A DNA stretch of 64,000 nt, from positions 1,106,001-1,170,000 of the forward strand of contig NC_089864.1 of the NCBI RefSeq assembly GCF_036373705.1, given 5' to 3'. A program made the position numbers and the translations under genes. The notes beneath the pieces are model-generated. The model had not been told where the DNA came from and did no database searches. It worked only from the letters and a program-made list of their open reading frames with translations. Every line of letters begins with the position of its first letter. The stretch's first letter is position 1. This document shows, piece by piece, positions 49,106-63,000 of the stretch. The DNA comes from Amia ocellicauda. Taxonomy: Eukaryota; Chordata; Actinopteri; Amiiformes; Amiidae.

Positions 49106-52100
49106 TCTCTCTGGGGTCAGTGTTAAGCTCCCTCCCTCTCTCTCAGGCCAGGCGTGTGGCGAATCACAGCCCAGTACAGCGGAGCTCAGAACAGGACAGC
49201 GAGCCGCGAGTTTGAGGTGAAGAAGTTTGGTGAGTCACATTATAATAATAATAATTAATAATAATAATAATAAATGCACCATGGTCGCCCTGCCCTGCTC
49301 CCCTGCGCCAGTCGGATAGTAGCTGTAGAATAATACAGGTTTATTCATGTTCACAATGTCAGATAGTATAAGTATTATTATTATTAATAAGAGGAAGTTG
49401 TTTTTACATCATAACCCCTCTATAATATGCAAAGACGAGCCCAATAAGGAAAAGGTATAAGAAATGTAGTTTCTTTACCATGTAGCATGGTAAACAAATG
49501 GTTTACCATGGTAAAAATAAGGTTAATAAATGGGGTACCATGGTAGTATATGTTAAAGTGTAGTATGTTAAAAACATGGAAAAAGGTTTGGTCAAGGCAT
49601 AGTAAAAACATACAAAAACAATATGGTAAGAACACGGTAAGAGAAAGTGTAGTATGGTAAAGTGCAGTATACACACGAACACAGACCGTGCAGCTCGGGC
49701 AGGTCAGGCTGTGTACCAGCGGCGCTGCTGAGGTGGAGCGAGAGATGGCATCCTTTAAAAGAGTATCAGTCGGGTGCAGAAAAGAGGACGAGGACAAGAA
49801 GGCGCAGGGTAGAGGCAAGCATCAGATGCTATTCATTATTTACTTCATCTCACCTGTTGTGTCGAGTGATGCCTGTGTGTGACCTCAAGGCATGCAACAA
49901 GCTAGCGATCATCGAACTAGTTTTCAATCAGTCATAGCTTTGAAATCAACACAGCATACAATGCAAGCGGATAACTAGCCAACCAGATGTTAAGCAGCAG
50001 TGACAGAATGAATGACCTGCTGACTGGCTCTAAATGCTGCTGCAGTGTGATGAAAATATGTGACGCTCCACCACAAAATGTCGGAAACGTGCCCGTCTCC
50101 ACGTGTAAGCACGCAGTTTATGTGCAAACGCCACTGTCTGAGATAATCGTATATATCCAGCCTATAGATCAGGCTGATTTTCCCAGGCAGTGAGTCTGCT
50201 GCTCAACGCACAGACTCTTCCCCCAGTAAACATGAAACACAATCCATAACTGTCCCAGATAAAAAGAATAGGACCAGGATACCAAGTTGTATTGAAAAGC
50301 ATCCAAAGGGGGCGCCAGCTGCTTAGGAAACGGATTGAAATGTATGAAGGTTAAAAACTTCCTGTGCCTGTTTTCATGTGCAGACTAATAATGATATAAT
50401 GTGTGTGTCAGTGTTGCCCAGCTTCGAAGTGTCCATCAAACCAGGTCGGCTCTTCTACAAGGTAGACGAGAAGGACTTCAGCTTCCGAGTCATGGCCCAG
50501 TAAGACGCACACACACACACACACATCACACAACACACACATTACACACACACACACACACAACAGTTCAGAAGTTATGAGTCTGAGATATACTGTTGGA
50601 ATAAGAGATGTATATAATCAACAATGTAATATCAGAATCAGTTTGATTTGCCATATACATTTGCATGTACTAGGAATTCGCAGACACAACATCCAGCAAA
50701 CAGGACATCAACACAACCAGTGAGGCTGGTCACGTGCAGTATATTATGCCCAGACATCAGACATTGATTGCAGTGATGTCTGTCTCTTTGTCTGTGTCTC
50801 TTTGTCGCTGTCTGGCATGTCTGTGTGCGTGTGCGTGTGTGTGCAGGTTCTCCTATGGTCAGCCAGTCCAGGGCTCGGCTCATGTTCGTTTCGCTGTGAC
50901 TGATGAGTCTGGAGAGAACACCTTCATCAGGGGCCTTGAGATGGAGAGCAGCGTGAGACACTGACCCGACTGGACTGGACTGGACTTTATACACTGACTG
51001 GACTGGACTGGACTTTATACACTGACTGGACTGGACTGGACTATATATACTGACTGGACTATACACGCTGACTGGACTTTATTCACTGACTGTTGTGGAC
51101 TGCATTGCGGTAGACCACCCACTGTACTGACTCTGGACCGCCTGAAGACTGCCTGACTGCAGCTCAGTGCTGCTCGGACTCACAGTAATTATAATCGCAC
51201 AGTACGGTGGTGATGTGGGTGAGAGCAGCTCTCCTACTGGCTGTGTCCTGCCAAGGCAGCTCGTCTGGAGAAAGCAGTGAAAACCATTTGTCTAATTCCT
51301 CTCCCTCCCTCTCCCTCTCCGTCTCTCCATCTCTCTCCCTCTCCCTGTCTCTCTCAGCTGGTGAATGGGGAGGCCCAGTTCAATGTGTCCAGCGCGGAGG
51401 TCAGTGAGCTGCTGCAGCGGCCGCTGGCGGAGCTCAGCGGAGACTCTCTGTACATCGCCACCACCGTCATCGAGACCGCCAGTGAGGAGGAGGGGAGAGA
51501 GAGGGGGGCATTGGTTGGGGGGGTGGGCTGATGGGGAGGGGGCTTTACTGTGGTCTAGGGGGGTGTCGATAGGGGGTCTGTCTCCCCCCTCTTCCTAACT
51601 CCCTGTCTGCCTCCCCTCCCTCGCTCTCTCCCTCTGTAGGTGGGGAGGTGCAGGAGGCTGATGTCAAGGTGCCTCTGGTCTCCACTCAGTTCTCAGTGGA
51701 TCTCTCTCAGACGCGCCGGCACTATGTTCCCGGGGGCCCCCTCCGCATCTCTGTGAGTCTGGGGGGGCAGGAACAATACAGCACAGTGTCATACAGTCCA
51801 GTGTCATACAGTCCAGTGTCATACAGTCCAGTGTCATACAGTCCAGTCCAGTGTAATACAGTCCAGTGTCATACAGTCCAGTGTAATACAGTCCAGTCCA
51901 GTGTAATACAGCACAGTGTCATACAGTCCAGTGTAATACAGTCCAGTGTCATACAGTCCAGTGTAATACAGTCCAGTCCAGTGTAATACAGCACAGTGTC
52001 ATACAGTCCAGTGTAATACAGTCCAGTGTCATACAGTCCAGTGTCATACAGTCCAGTGTAATACAGTCCAGTCCAGTGTAATACAGTCCAGTGTAATACA

Positions 52101-53931
52101 GTCCAGTGTCATACAGTCCAGTCCAGTGTCATACAGTCCAGTGTCATACAGTCCAGTCCAGTGTAATACAGTCCAGTGTAATATAGTCCAGTCCAGTGTA
52201 ATACAGTCCAGTGTAATACAGTCCAGTCCAGTGTAATACAGTCCAGTCCAGTGTAATACAGTCCAGTGTAATACAGTCCAGTCCAGTGTAATACAGTCCA
52301 GTGTGATACAGTCCAGTCCAGTGTGATACAGTCCAGTGTAATACAGTCCAGTCCAGTGTAATACAGTCCAGTGTAATACAGTCCAGTGTCATACAGTCCA
52401 GTGTAATACAGTCCAGTCCAGTGTAATACAGTCCAGTGTAATACAGTCCAGTCCAGTGTAATACAGTCCAGTGTGATACAGTCCAGAGTAATACAGTCCA
52501 GTCCAGTGTAATACAGTCCAGTCCAGTGTAATACAGTCCAGTGTAATACAGTCCAGTCCAGTGTAATACAGTCCAGTCCAGAGTAATACAGTCCAGTCCA
52601 GTGTAATATAGTCCAGTCCAGTGTAATACAGTCCAGTGTAATACAGTCCAGTCCAGTGTAATACAGTCCAGAGTAATACAGTCCAGTCCAGTGTAATATA
52701 GTCCAGTCCAGTGTAATACAGTCCAGTGTAATACAGTCCAGTCCAGTGTAATACAGTCCAGTGTAATACAGTCCAGTCCAGTGTAATACAGTCCAGTGTA
52801 ATACAGTCCAGTCCAGTGTAATACAGTCCAGTGTAATACAGTCCAGTCCAGTGTAATACAGTCCAGTGAAATACAGTCCAGTGTAATACAGTCCAGTCCA
52901 GTGTAATACAGTCCAGTGTGATACAGTCCAGTCCAGTGTGATACAGTCCAGTGTAATACAGTCCAGTCCAGTGTAATACAGTCCAGTGTCATACAGTCCA
53001 GTGCAATAAAGTCCAGTCCAGTGTAATACAGTCCAGTGTAATACAGTCCAGTCCAGTGTAATACAGTCCAGTGTCATACAGTCCAGTCCAGTGTAATACA
53101 GTCCAGTGTCATACAGTCCAGTGTAATACAGTCCAGTCCAGTGTAATACAGTCCAGTGTGATACAGTCCAGAGTAATACAGTCCAGTCCAGTGTAATACA
53201 GTCCAGTGTGATACAGTCCAGTCCAGTGCAATACAGTCCAGTCCAGTGTAATACAGTCCAGTGTCATACAGTCCAGTGCAATAAAGTCCAGTCCAGTGTA
53301 ATACAGTCCAGTGTAATACAGTCCAGTCCAGTGTAATACAGTCCAGTGTCATACAGTCCAGTCCAGTGTAATACAGTCCAGTGTCATACAGTCCAGTGTA
53401 ATACAGTCCAGTCCAGTGTAATACAGTCCAGTGTGATACAGTCCAGAGTAATACAGTCCAGTCCAGTGTAATACAGTCCAGTGTGATACAGTCCAGTCCA
53501 GTGCAATACAGTCCAGAGTAATACAGTCCAGTCCAGTGTAATACAGTCCAGTCCAGTGTAATACAGTCCAGTGTAATACAGTCCAGTCCAGTGTAATACA
53601 GTCCAGTCCAGAGTAATACAGTCCAGTCCAGTGTAATATAGTCCAGTCCAGTGTAATACAGTCCAGTGTAATACAGTCCAGAGTAATATAGTCCAGTGTA
53701 ATACAGTCCAGTGTAATACAGTCCAGTCCAGTGTAATACAGTCCAGTGTAATACAGTCCAGTGCAATACAGTCCAGTGTGATACAGTCCAGTGTAATACA
53801 GTCCAGTCCAGTGTAATACAGTCCAGTCCAGTGTAATACAGTCCAGTGTGATACCGTCCAGTCCAGTGTGATACAGTCCAGTCCAGTGTAATACAGTCCA
53901 GTCCAGTGTAATACCTCTATTCTTACATCTT

Positions 53932-53979
<48 letters not shown>

Positions 53980-56830
53980 GCAGTGGTCAGGTATGCAGAT
54001 GGCTCCCCAGCATTGAAGAATGATGTGCGGATACACGTGTCTAAGTCACACACCCATGAAACCACCACAGACCTGCAGGGGGCGCTGCACCATGACGTCA
54101 ACCTTGACAGCACTGGGCCGGTATCCATCACGGTGAGTCAACACAAGCGCTGTCTGACCCCTGAGCTCTGAATTCGGGGGTGAAGTCACTGGACAGTTGT
54201 TCTTCCTGTTGAGTATTCATTCTTTTCTCACATTTCTGAAAGAACAGTTTCCAGTTCAGGTGTGTCCGTGTCACAGTGCAGGCTGAGCAGGTGTGTTTGT
54301 CAGTAAACAGATACCCAGCTGCTCAGACTCGATGGGGGGAGTGACCTGGGGGTGCTGACATGGTGGACACTGGCTTCATCTCAGCCCCTGCGGTGCGCTG
54401 CATAGACCAGTGGTCTGACCCCGTCTATCTGGGCAAAGCTTCTCACTGGGTCAGGAGTGTGACCAGACTGACCTCTCTGTCTCTCTCTCTCTCAGGTGAC
54501 TGTAAAAGCGGATGGTGCCAGTGCCTCAGTGACCGTTGACCCCATCTCCTCCCCCACCAATAGCTTCCTGTACCTGAGCGTGACATCAGGGGTCATCAAC
54601 CTGGGGACAGGGGTTAAAGTTCAGTTCAGAGCCTTCGGGTCGGAACCCAAACACTATTACTATCTGGTGAGAGAGTGACTGTGTGTAAGTGTCAGTGTTA
54701 ATGTGCTGTAGTGTCCAGTCAGTGTTAATGTGCTGTAGTGTCCAGTCAGTCAGTCAGTGTTAATGTGCTGTAGTGTCCAGTCAGTCAGTGTTAATGTGCT
54801 GTAGTGTCCAGTCAGTCAGTGTTAATGTACTGTAGTGTCCAGTCAGTTAGTCAGTGTTAATGTGCTGTAGTGTCCAGTCACTCAGTCAGTGTTAATGTGC
54901 TGTAGTGTCCAGTCAGTCAGTGTTAATGGACTGTAGTGTCCAGTCAGTCACTCAGTGTTAATGTGCTGTAGTGTCCAGTCAGTCACTCAGTGTTAATGTG
55001 CTGTAGTGTCCGGTCAGTCAGTCAGTGTTAATGTACTGTAGTGTCCAGTCAGTCAGTCAGTGTTAATGTGCTGTAGTGTCCAGTCAGTCAGTGTTAATGT
55101 ACTGTAGTGTCCAGTCAGTCAGTGTTAATGTGCTGTAGTGTCCAGTCAGTCAGTCAGTGTTAATGTGCTGTAGTGTCCAGTCAGCCAGTCAGTGTTAATG
55201 TACTGTAGTGTCCAGTCAGTCAGTCAGTGTTAATGTGCTGTAGTGTCCAGTCAGTCAGTGTTAATGGACTGTAGTGTCCAGTCAGTCAGTGTTAATGTAC
55301 TGTAGTGTCCAGTCAGTCAGTGTTAATGTACTGTAGTGTCCAGTCAGTCAGTCAGTGTTAATGGACTGTAGTGTCCAGTCAGTCTGTGTTAATGTGCTGT
55401 AGTGTCCAGTCAGCCAGTCAGTGTTAATGTGCTGTAGTGTCCAGTCAGTCAGTGTTAATGGACTGTAGTGTCCAGTCAGTCAGTGTTAATGTACTGTAGT
55501 GTCCATTCAGTCAGTCAGTGTTAATGTACTGTAGTGTCCAGTCAGTCAGTCAGTGTTAATGTGCTGTAGTGTCCAGTCAGTCTGTGTTAATGTGCTGTAG
55601 TGTCCAGTCAGTCAGTGTTAATGGACTGTAGTGTCCAGTCAGTCAGTGTTAATGTACTGTAGTGTCCAGTCAGTCAGTGTTAATGTACTGTAGTGTCCAG
55701 TCAGTCAGTCAGTGTTAATGGACTGTAGTGTCCAGTCAGTCTGTGTTAATGTGCTGTAGTGTCCAGTCAGCCAGTCAGTGTTAATGTGCTGTAGTGTCCA
55801 GTCAGTCAGTGTTAATGGACTGTAGTGTCCAGTCAGTCAGTGTTAATGTACTGTAGTGTCCATTCAGTCAGTCAGTGTTAATGTACTGTAGTGTCCAGTC
55901 AGTCAGTCAGTGTTAATGTGCTGTAGTGTCCAGTCAGTCAGTCAGTGTTAATGTACTGTAGTGTCCAGTCAGTCAGTCAGTGTTAATGTACTGTAGTGTC
56001 CAGTCAGTCAGTCAGTGTTAATGTACTGTAGTGTCCAGTCAGTCAGTCAGTGTTAATGTGCTGTAGTGTCCAGTCACTCAGTGTTAATGTGCTGTAGTGT
56101 CCAGTGTTCTGTATAAATCTCTCTCTCTCCCTCAGCTGGTCAGTCGGGGGGAGATTCGCAAGGTCCAGTTAGTCAAGGCATCCACAATTACTGAGATCTC
56201 CATAGATGTGACCCCTGACCTCATCCCTGCCTTCCGTCTGATTGGCTACTACACAACCTCTGGCGGTGAGGTCATCGCTGACTCAGTCTGGATCGACGTC
56301 AAGGACAAGTGTGAGGGCGAGGTGAGAGAGAGAGATTGTGCTTTAGTGTGTTAAAGGGTTGTCCGTGTGCATTGTGTGTTTGCTTACAGACCCCAGTACA
56401 GTCCGGGCAGCTCCCTGTGTCCCTGTGTCAGTACAGTTACAGTGTTGTGTGTGTGCTGTAGGTGATGGTGTCCACTGACAGGCAGACGTACAGCCCAGGC
56501 AGCATGGCGAAGCTCTCCGTGTCCGGCGATGGGGCGAGTGGCCGTCTGGCCCTGCTGTTGGTGGACAAGGCCGTGTACGGAATGAAGAGGGACAACAAGC
56601 TCACACCCAGAGAGGTCAGCACTGCCACACACACACTTCTGTATTGATTAGTGCTGTCTGCCGAGTGCTGACTGGTGACTGGTAATGTCTGCCATGGCTG
56701 CAGGTGTTCTCTGCTCTGGGCTCGTATGATCTGGGCTGTTCGTTCGGAGGCGGCGCCAACGCGTCCAGGGTCTTCAGTGACGCCGGGGTCAGCATCATCT
56801 CCCCATCCCTCATCTCCCCCCAGAGGAAAG

Positions 56831-56893
<63 letters not shown>

Positions 56894-59800
56894 CTGATGT
56901 TTTCTTCTGAATATTTAACCTGTCGCTCTCTCTGTGCCTGACAGGGTTCGGCTGTGAGGGCGGGTTCAGACGATACCGCCGCTCCCTCAAACTGCAGCAG
57001 AAGATGATGTCCACAGGTACAGAGGGAGGGAGGGAGTGGGAGAGGTGTACAGAGACATGACGATGGACACTGACCTTAGTGAAACAACCTCTCCCTCTCT
57101 CTCTCAGTGAACAGTTACTCAGACCCCGCTCTGCGTCGCTGTTGCCGCGACGGCTTCACTCTGATCCCCATGAAGCTCTCTTGCTCCGAGCGTGCTCAGA
57201 GGGTCTCCAGCAGGAAGACGGAGAACAAGAAATGTGCCGCCGCCTTCCTGCGCTGCTGCCAGGAAGGGGTGGAGCTCAGGGCCAAGATGGGACGCAGGAC
57301 CACCCTGGGCAGGAGTGAGTGACAGCCGCCCTCCTCCAGTCACCAGCTAGATAACATCTGAGTCGAGCCGAGTAGGACTTCGTCTAGAAACGACATATCC
57401 TGTCATTCATTCTCCACCCCTGTAAAGGGACCATAACTACATTTCCCATAATCCTTAGCCCCAAGCTTTGAAACAGTACTTGACTTCCCACAGTGCTTTG
57501 TTAGAGCAGCTTTTTACAGTCTACTTTCTAAGATGCTTTATTGACATGACTAGCATATGTGCAGTGTTACTCACACAATTACATTTCATATATAAATGTT
57601 TTATAAAATCCCTCCCTCCCTTTCCCTCCCTCTCTCTCTCTCTCCCTCCCTCTCTCTCCCTCCTTCTCTCTCTCTCTCTCTCCCTCCCTCTCCCTCCCTC
57701 TCCCTCCCTCCATCTCTCTCCCTCCCTCTCTCTCGCTCTCTCTCTCAGCTGTCACCGATGACCAGTTCGAAGATTTCTTTGACTCCAGTGTTGCCAGCAT
57801 CCGTCGCCACTTCCCCTCCAGCTGGAACTTCAAAGACTTCTCTCTGCCTCTCACAAAACCGTGAGTAATTATAGTAAAATTAAATGAAATAAAAATTAAT
57901 GAAAATACATCAAATATATATATATAGAAACATACACGTTGCCTTGAGTGCAGCGGTCTCTGCTCTCCTGACAGCTGGGCTTTGTTTGGAAGATGGTTAT
58001 TTTGGTCTTGTTTAGGTTCACGGCACCGTGGCCAGCGCGTTGCTGTAGATGTTGAACAGTGCTGGGCTCAGACTACAGCCCCGCTTCACCCAGAACTCTG
58101 ACCTCTTGTTTCCAGTCTTTGTCCCGTACTTGTTCCCTGTGTACACTGATTTAATGATATCATACATTTTAACCCCTACGCCACTTTTCGGTCATCTATA
58201 ATACAGTCCCTATCAATCTGTCTGTCTCTCAGGTTGACATTAATCATGCCAGACTCCATCACCACCTGGGAGATACAGACGGTCACTCTGTCAGCCAGAA
58301 CAGGTAACTTCAGCTCCCTCTCCCTGTCTGTCTTAACCGACTTCTCTCTTTCCCTCTCCCTCTCCCTCCAATGGGTGAGAATGGCCTCTAGGGTCTATGT
58401 TAGGGGCTGTGTTGATCTGTCTTCTCCCTCGCTGTCTCTCTCCCCCTCAGGGCTGTGTGTCAGCAACCCAGTGGAGGTGCATGTTTTTAAGGATCTGTTT
58501 GTGTCAGTGCGACTGCCCTACTCTGTCCGGCGCTTCGAGCAGCTGGAGGTCAGAGCGGTCATCTACAGCTACGTGGACACTGAGCGGCAGGTACTTACCC
58601 CCTGGTGTCTGTCCCTCTGTCCCTCTGAGTGTGTGTCTGGCGCCCCAGCGTGTTGTGCTGTGTGTTTGGTTCAGTGCCGATGCAGCTGGAGTGCAGGGCT
58701 CTCTCTCTCCCTCTCTCTCTCTCACTCTCCCTCCATCTTTCAGTCTCTGCCTGTGTGTCTCTGGGGTCTACATTAGGGTCTGTATTGATGTCTCTCTCTC
58801 TGTCTCTCAGCTGTCAGTCTATATGAAGGGGGTAGAGGGACTCTGCTCTCCCGGCACGGCCACCAATCAGAAGCACCAGAACGTCACTGTGGCGGCCCAC
58901 AGCGCCCAATCGGTGTCCTTCTCTGTGGTTCCCATGATGACGGGCAAGATCCCTATCGCTGTCTTGATCTACGACCGGGAGCTGGAGATGGGGCTGGACG
59001 CCATTGAGAAGGAGCTGCTGGTCACTGTGAGAGAGAGAGAGTGACCGAGTGTGTGTGTGTGAGTGAGTGTGAGAGAGTGAGTGTGTCTGCGTGTGTGGGG
59101 GGTCTCTGTTTCTCTTTGAGTCTGTTTGTGTGTGTCAGTCTGCGTCTGTGTGTCTAAATGTGTTGGTTCTTATCTGTCAGTACCTCAGTTCCTTAGTCTC
59201 TCAGTTTCTCTGTGTCTTTGTCCCCCTGTCTGCCTGTATCCCTGTCCCCCTGTCTCTCTGTCTCTCTGTCCCCTTGTCTTTCTCTGTGTGTTAATGATGT
59301 TGACTTTGCTTTGTTTCAGATGGAGGGAGAGGAGATCAGAGAAGAGATGACCAACATTATCAACCTGGGAAATGATGGTAGAGTGAGAGAGTGAGAGTGA
59401 GAGTGAGATTGAGAGCAGACAATCCAAGCTCCCAATAAAGATAAGACCTCTCTTTCACTACTGTCCCTCTCTCTCTCTCAGGGGTGATGTCCAGGTCTCT
59501 GCTGATAGATGGGAAGATGCCGAACAACACTGTCCCAGAGTCAAAGACCAATGTGTTCTTCACAGTGACAGGTCAGTGACACAGTGAGTGTGTCTGTGTG
59601 TGTCAGTACACAGCCCAGTGTGTTGGAAAATAATGCCGTCCAGCTTTATATGACCCAGGCCAGTGTGTTCCTATATTACACACTGTCTATTAAAATTGAC
59701 TGTGTGTGACGCTGTGTGTGTGTGTCTGTGACCCAGGTGATGTGTTTGAGCTGGACCGGGCACGGGTGCTGTTGACCCCAGCTGGCATCTCAGCGCTGAT

Positions 59801-60019
59801 CCGCGCCCCCACAGGCTGTGGCGAGCAGACCATGATCAGCATGGCGCCCACCGCCATCGCTGTGGAGTACCTGGACCACACCCGCGAGTGGGCAGAGCTC
59901 CCACCCGGCAGCAGGGACTCCGCCATCGACAACATCGAAAAAGGTGGGAGGGAGGGCAGGAGAGAGGGATAGGGTGGGCAGATAGGACTGGCTGCTTTGT
60001 ATTTACTCTTCTCTCCCTC

Positions 60020-60053
<34 letters not shown>

Positions 60054-63000
60054 GGTATTCCAGGATCCTGCAGTACAGGAAAGTGGATGGTTCCTATGGC
60101 GCCTGGCTACATTACCCCAGCAGCACCTGGTGAGATGCCAATTAACCACTCAACCAATTAACTAATTTAATCAACCCTTTGATTTAAATTGTCAGTTCTC
60201 CCATGAATTGAAACAATGGATTGCATTACAATACCTCTACATCTCTTCCCTCTCCTCCTCCTCCTCTTCCTCTCTCCCCCTCTCTGCCTGCCTTATCTCC
60301 CCATTTCTTCTCCTGCTTTTCTCCCTTTCCTTTCTTCCCCTCTCTCTCAATTCAATTCAGTAAAGCTTTATTGGCAGGACTAAGGGACATCAGTGAGTAA
60401 CAGACTGTTCCAGAGCCCAGGACCAGGGCAGCGGGGAAGATAATGTATTTAAAGTGCATTGGGGTATCAGTCGTTGTGTAGACAGTGTCATGGGCCCAGT
60501 GCTCAGACTCTCTCCCAGCGTGCGTCTCAGTCTCTCTCTCTCTCCCTCTCTCCCAGGCTCACAGCGTTTGTGGTCAAGGTGCTGTCAGACCTGCAGAGGC
60601 TGAAGGTGGTCAGGCCAGATGAATTCCCTGCATCTGTCCAGTACCTCATCGCACAGCAGTCAGTCGACGGCTCCTTCGTTGACCCCAACCCCGTCATCCA
60701 CAGGGAGATGCAGGTACCCCGTTCCTGCCCCCCCTTCGCTCTTCATGTGATTGTGTCATTGTGTTTGTGTTGTGTTGCAGGGGGAGGGGGTGAAGGCAGG
60801 GTGAGCATGTCGAGTCAGTGGTGTGTGTGTGAGTGCTGTGCCGTGCTGGTGCGTGTGACTGCTGTGCCGTTGTTGTGCCGTTGCAGGGGGGCGTGGGGGG
60901 GCTGGAGGAGGACGTCTCTCTCACAGCCTTCGTCACCGTGGCGCTGCATCGCTCGCTGCCCTTGCTGACCAGAGAGCAGAGCGACAGAGCGGTGAGAGCT
61001 GACGACTCCATTAACCCCGAGAATAATTACAATAGTTACAATCTGACACTGCACAACAATTCACCACCTCACATGTGATTCACACATCGGTTCTTCCGGA
61101 ATTGGGCCCGTTCCTGTACAGCGTGACCAGTAACAGCCATAATGATGATAATGACCTTTAATGTAAAAATGTAAACATGCATGTAGTTCTGCTAATAACA
61201 ATAATGATAACAATGATGCACTGGTGTTGTGTTGCTCACTGTGCTGTGGTGCTGTGTTGTGTCACTGTGTGGTTGAGCAGCGCTCCAGTATCACCAAGGC
61301 TGTGCGCTTCTTGTCTGACCGCCTGGCCTCTCTGAAGCGGCCCTACACTCTGGCCATCACCGCCTACTGCCTGGCCCTTTGCGACCTCAACGACCCCGCT
61401 GCACTGACCGCCTGGGTCATGCTGAAGTCACAGGCTTCGGACAGTGAGCACGGACACACGGACACGCTGACACACAGACACGCTGACATGCTGACACGCA
61501 GACATGCTGACACAAAGACACGCTGACACACAGACACGCTGACATGCTGACACGCAGACATGCTGACACAAAGACACGCTGACACACAGACACGCGGACA
61601 TACTGACACTTGGACACGCTGACACATGGCTGGGCCTCACTCCAAACACAGGGAACACACAGCGAGCATTGACTGACACACGGAGAGCCACACTGACTCA
61701 CTGCCTAAATGACAATCTGACTGATATACCCTTTGTCTCACTCTCTCTTTGCTCAGAGGAGAACTGTTATTTCTGGGAGTCCAGTGAGGAGCACCGCTTG
61801 GTCCACGAGACTAAAGCCTACCTGGTGCCCCCCACCCAGGCCATCACCGTGGAAACCACTGCCTATGGGCTGCTGACTGCACTGCTCATTAGGGACATGG
61901 ATTTCGCAGAGTCTGTCGCCTGTTGGCTGGCAAAGCAGGAGAACTATGGGGGAGGATTCAGATCAACACAGGTATCAGTGACACAGAGACACACAGACCC
62001 TAATACAAACCCCACAGACACTCCTGACACACAGACCCTAATACAGACCCCACAGACACTCCTGACACACAGACCCTAATACAGACCCCACAGACACTCC
62101 TGACACAGAGACACACAGACCCTAATACAGACCCCACAGACACTCCTGACACAGAGACACACAGACCCTAATACAGACCCCACAGACACTCCTGACACAC
62201 AGACCCTAATACAGACCGCACAGACACTCCTGACACAGAGACCCTAATACAGACCCCACAGACACTCCTGACACACAGACCCTAATACAGACCCCACAGA
62301 CACTCCTGACACACAGACCCTAATACAGACCCCACAGACACTCCTGACACAGAGACACACAGACCCTAATACAGACCCCACAGACACTCCTGACACAGAG
62401 ACCCTAATACTGACCCCACAGACACTCCTGACACACAGACCCTAATACAGACCCCACAGACACTCCTGACACAGAGACACGCACACTAGCAGTTGGATGA
62501 ACACAAAATTATACAAATATTAGTATACTAATGACTTTCTGTGTCATTATTGCCTCCAATCCTTCCATCTCTCTCCCTCATCCCCTGCCCATCTCTCTGT
62601 CTCTCTAGGACACGATAGTGGCTCTGCAAGCCTTGTCTCAATATGACATGAAGCGCAACCCCACCCTCCCTCCCAGCATGCAGCTGCAGTTCAGCGTGCC
62701 GGGCCGAGCGGAGAGAGAGACCGTGAGCCTGGACAAGAGAGGAGAGAGGGTGGAGCAGGAGCTCAAGGTACAGAGAGAGAGGGTGAAGGAGGGAGGGAGG
62801 GAGAGAGGGGGACAGTGCAGTAGGAGATGATGGTGCTGTGATCATGTAACTCATTTTGAAGACCCTCTCTTCATCACTGTATGTTCTCTTTCTCCCTCTC
62901 CCTCTCCTTCTCCCTCTCCCTCTCCCTCAGAGGCTGGCTGGTCACCAGATCAAGGTTGACATCTCTGGGCGTGGCAAAGCCAAGATAAAGGTGTGACTTC

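Noticed and set aside
52109..53766. Very long minus-strand open frames (322, 282 and 230 codons) of [19 protein letters not shown] repeats
   Set aside because: They lie wholly in minisatellite G, whose units are multiples of five bases without stop words on that strand, so overlapping frames are open by construction. They sit inside a C4 intron on the opposite strand and have no start context or domain.
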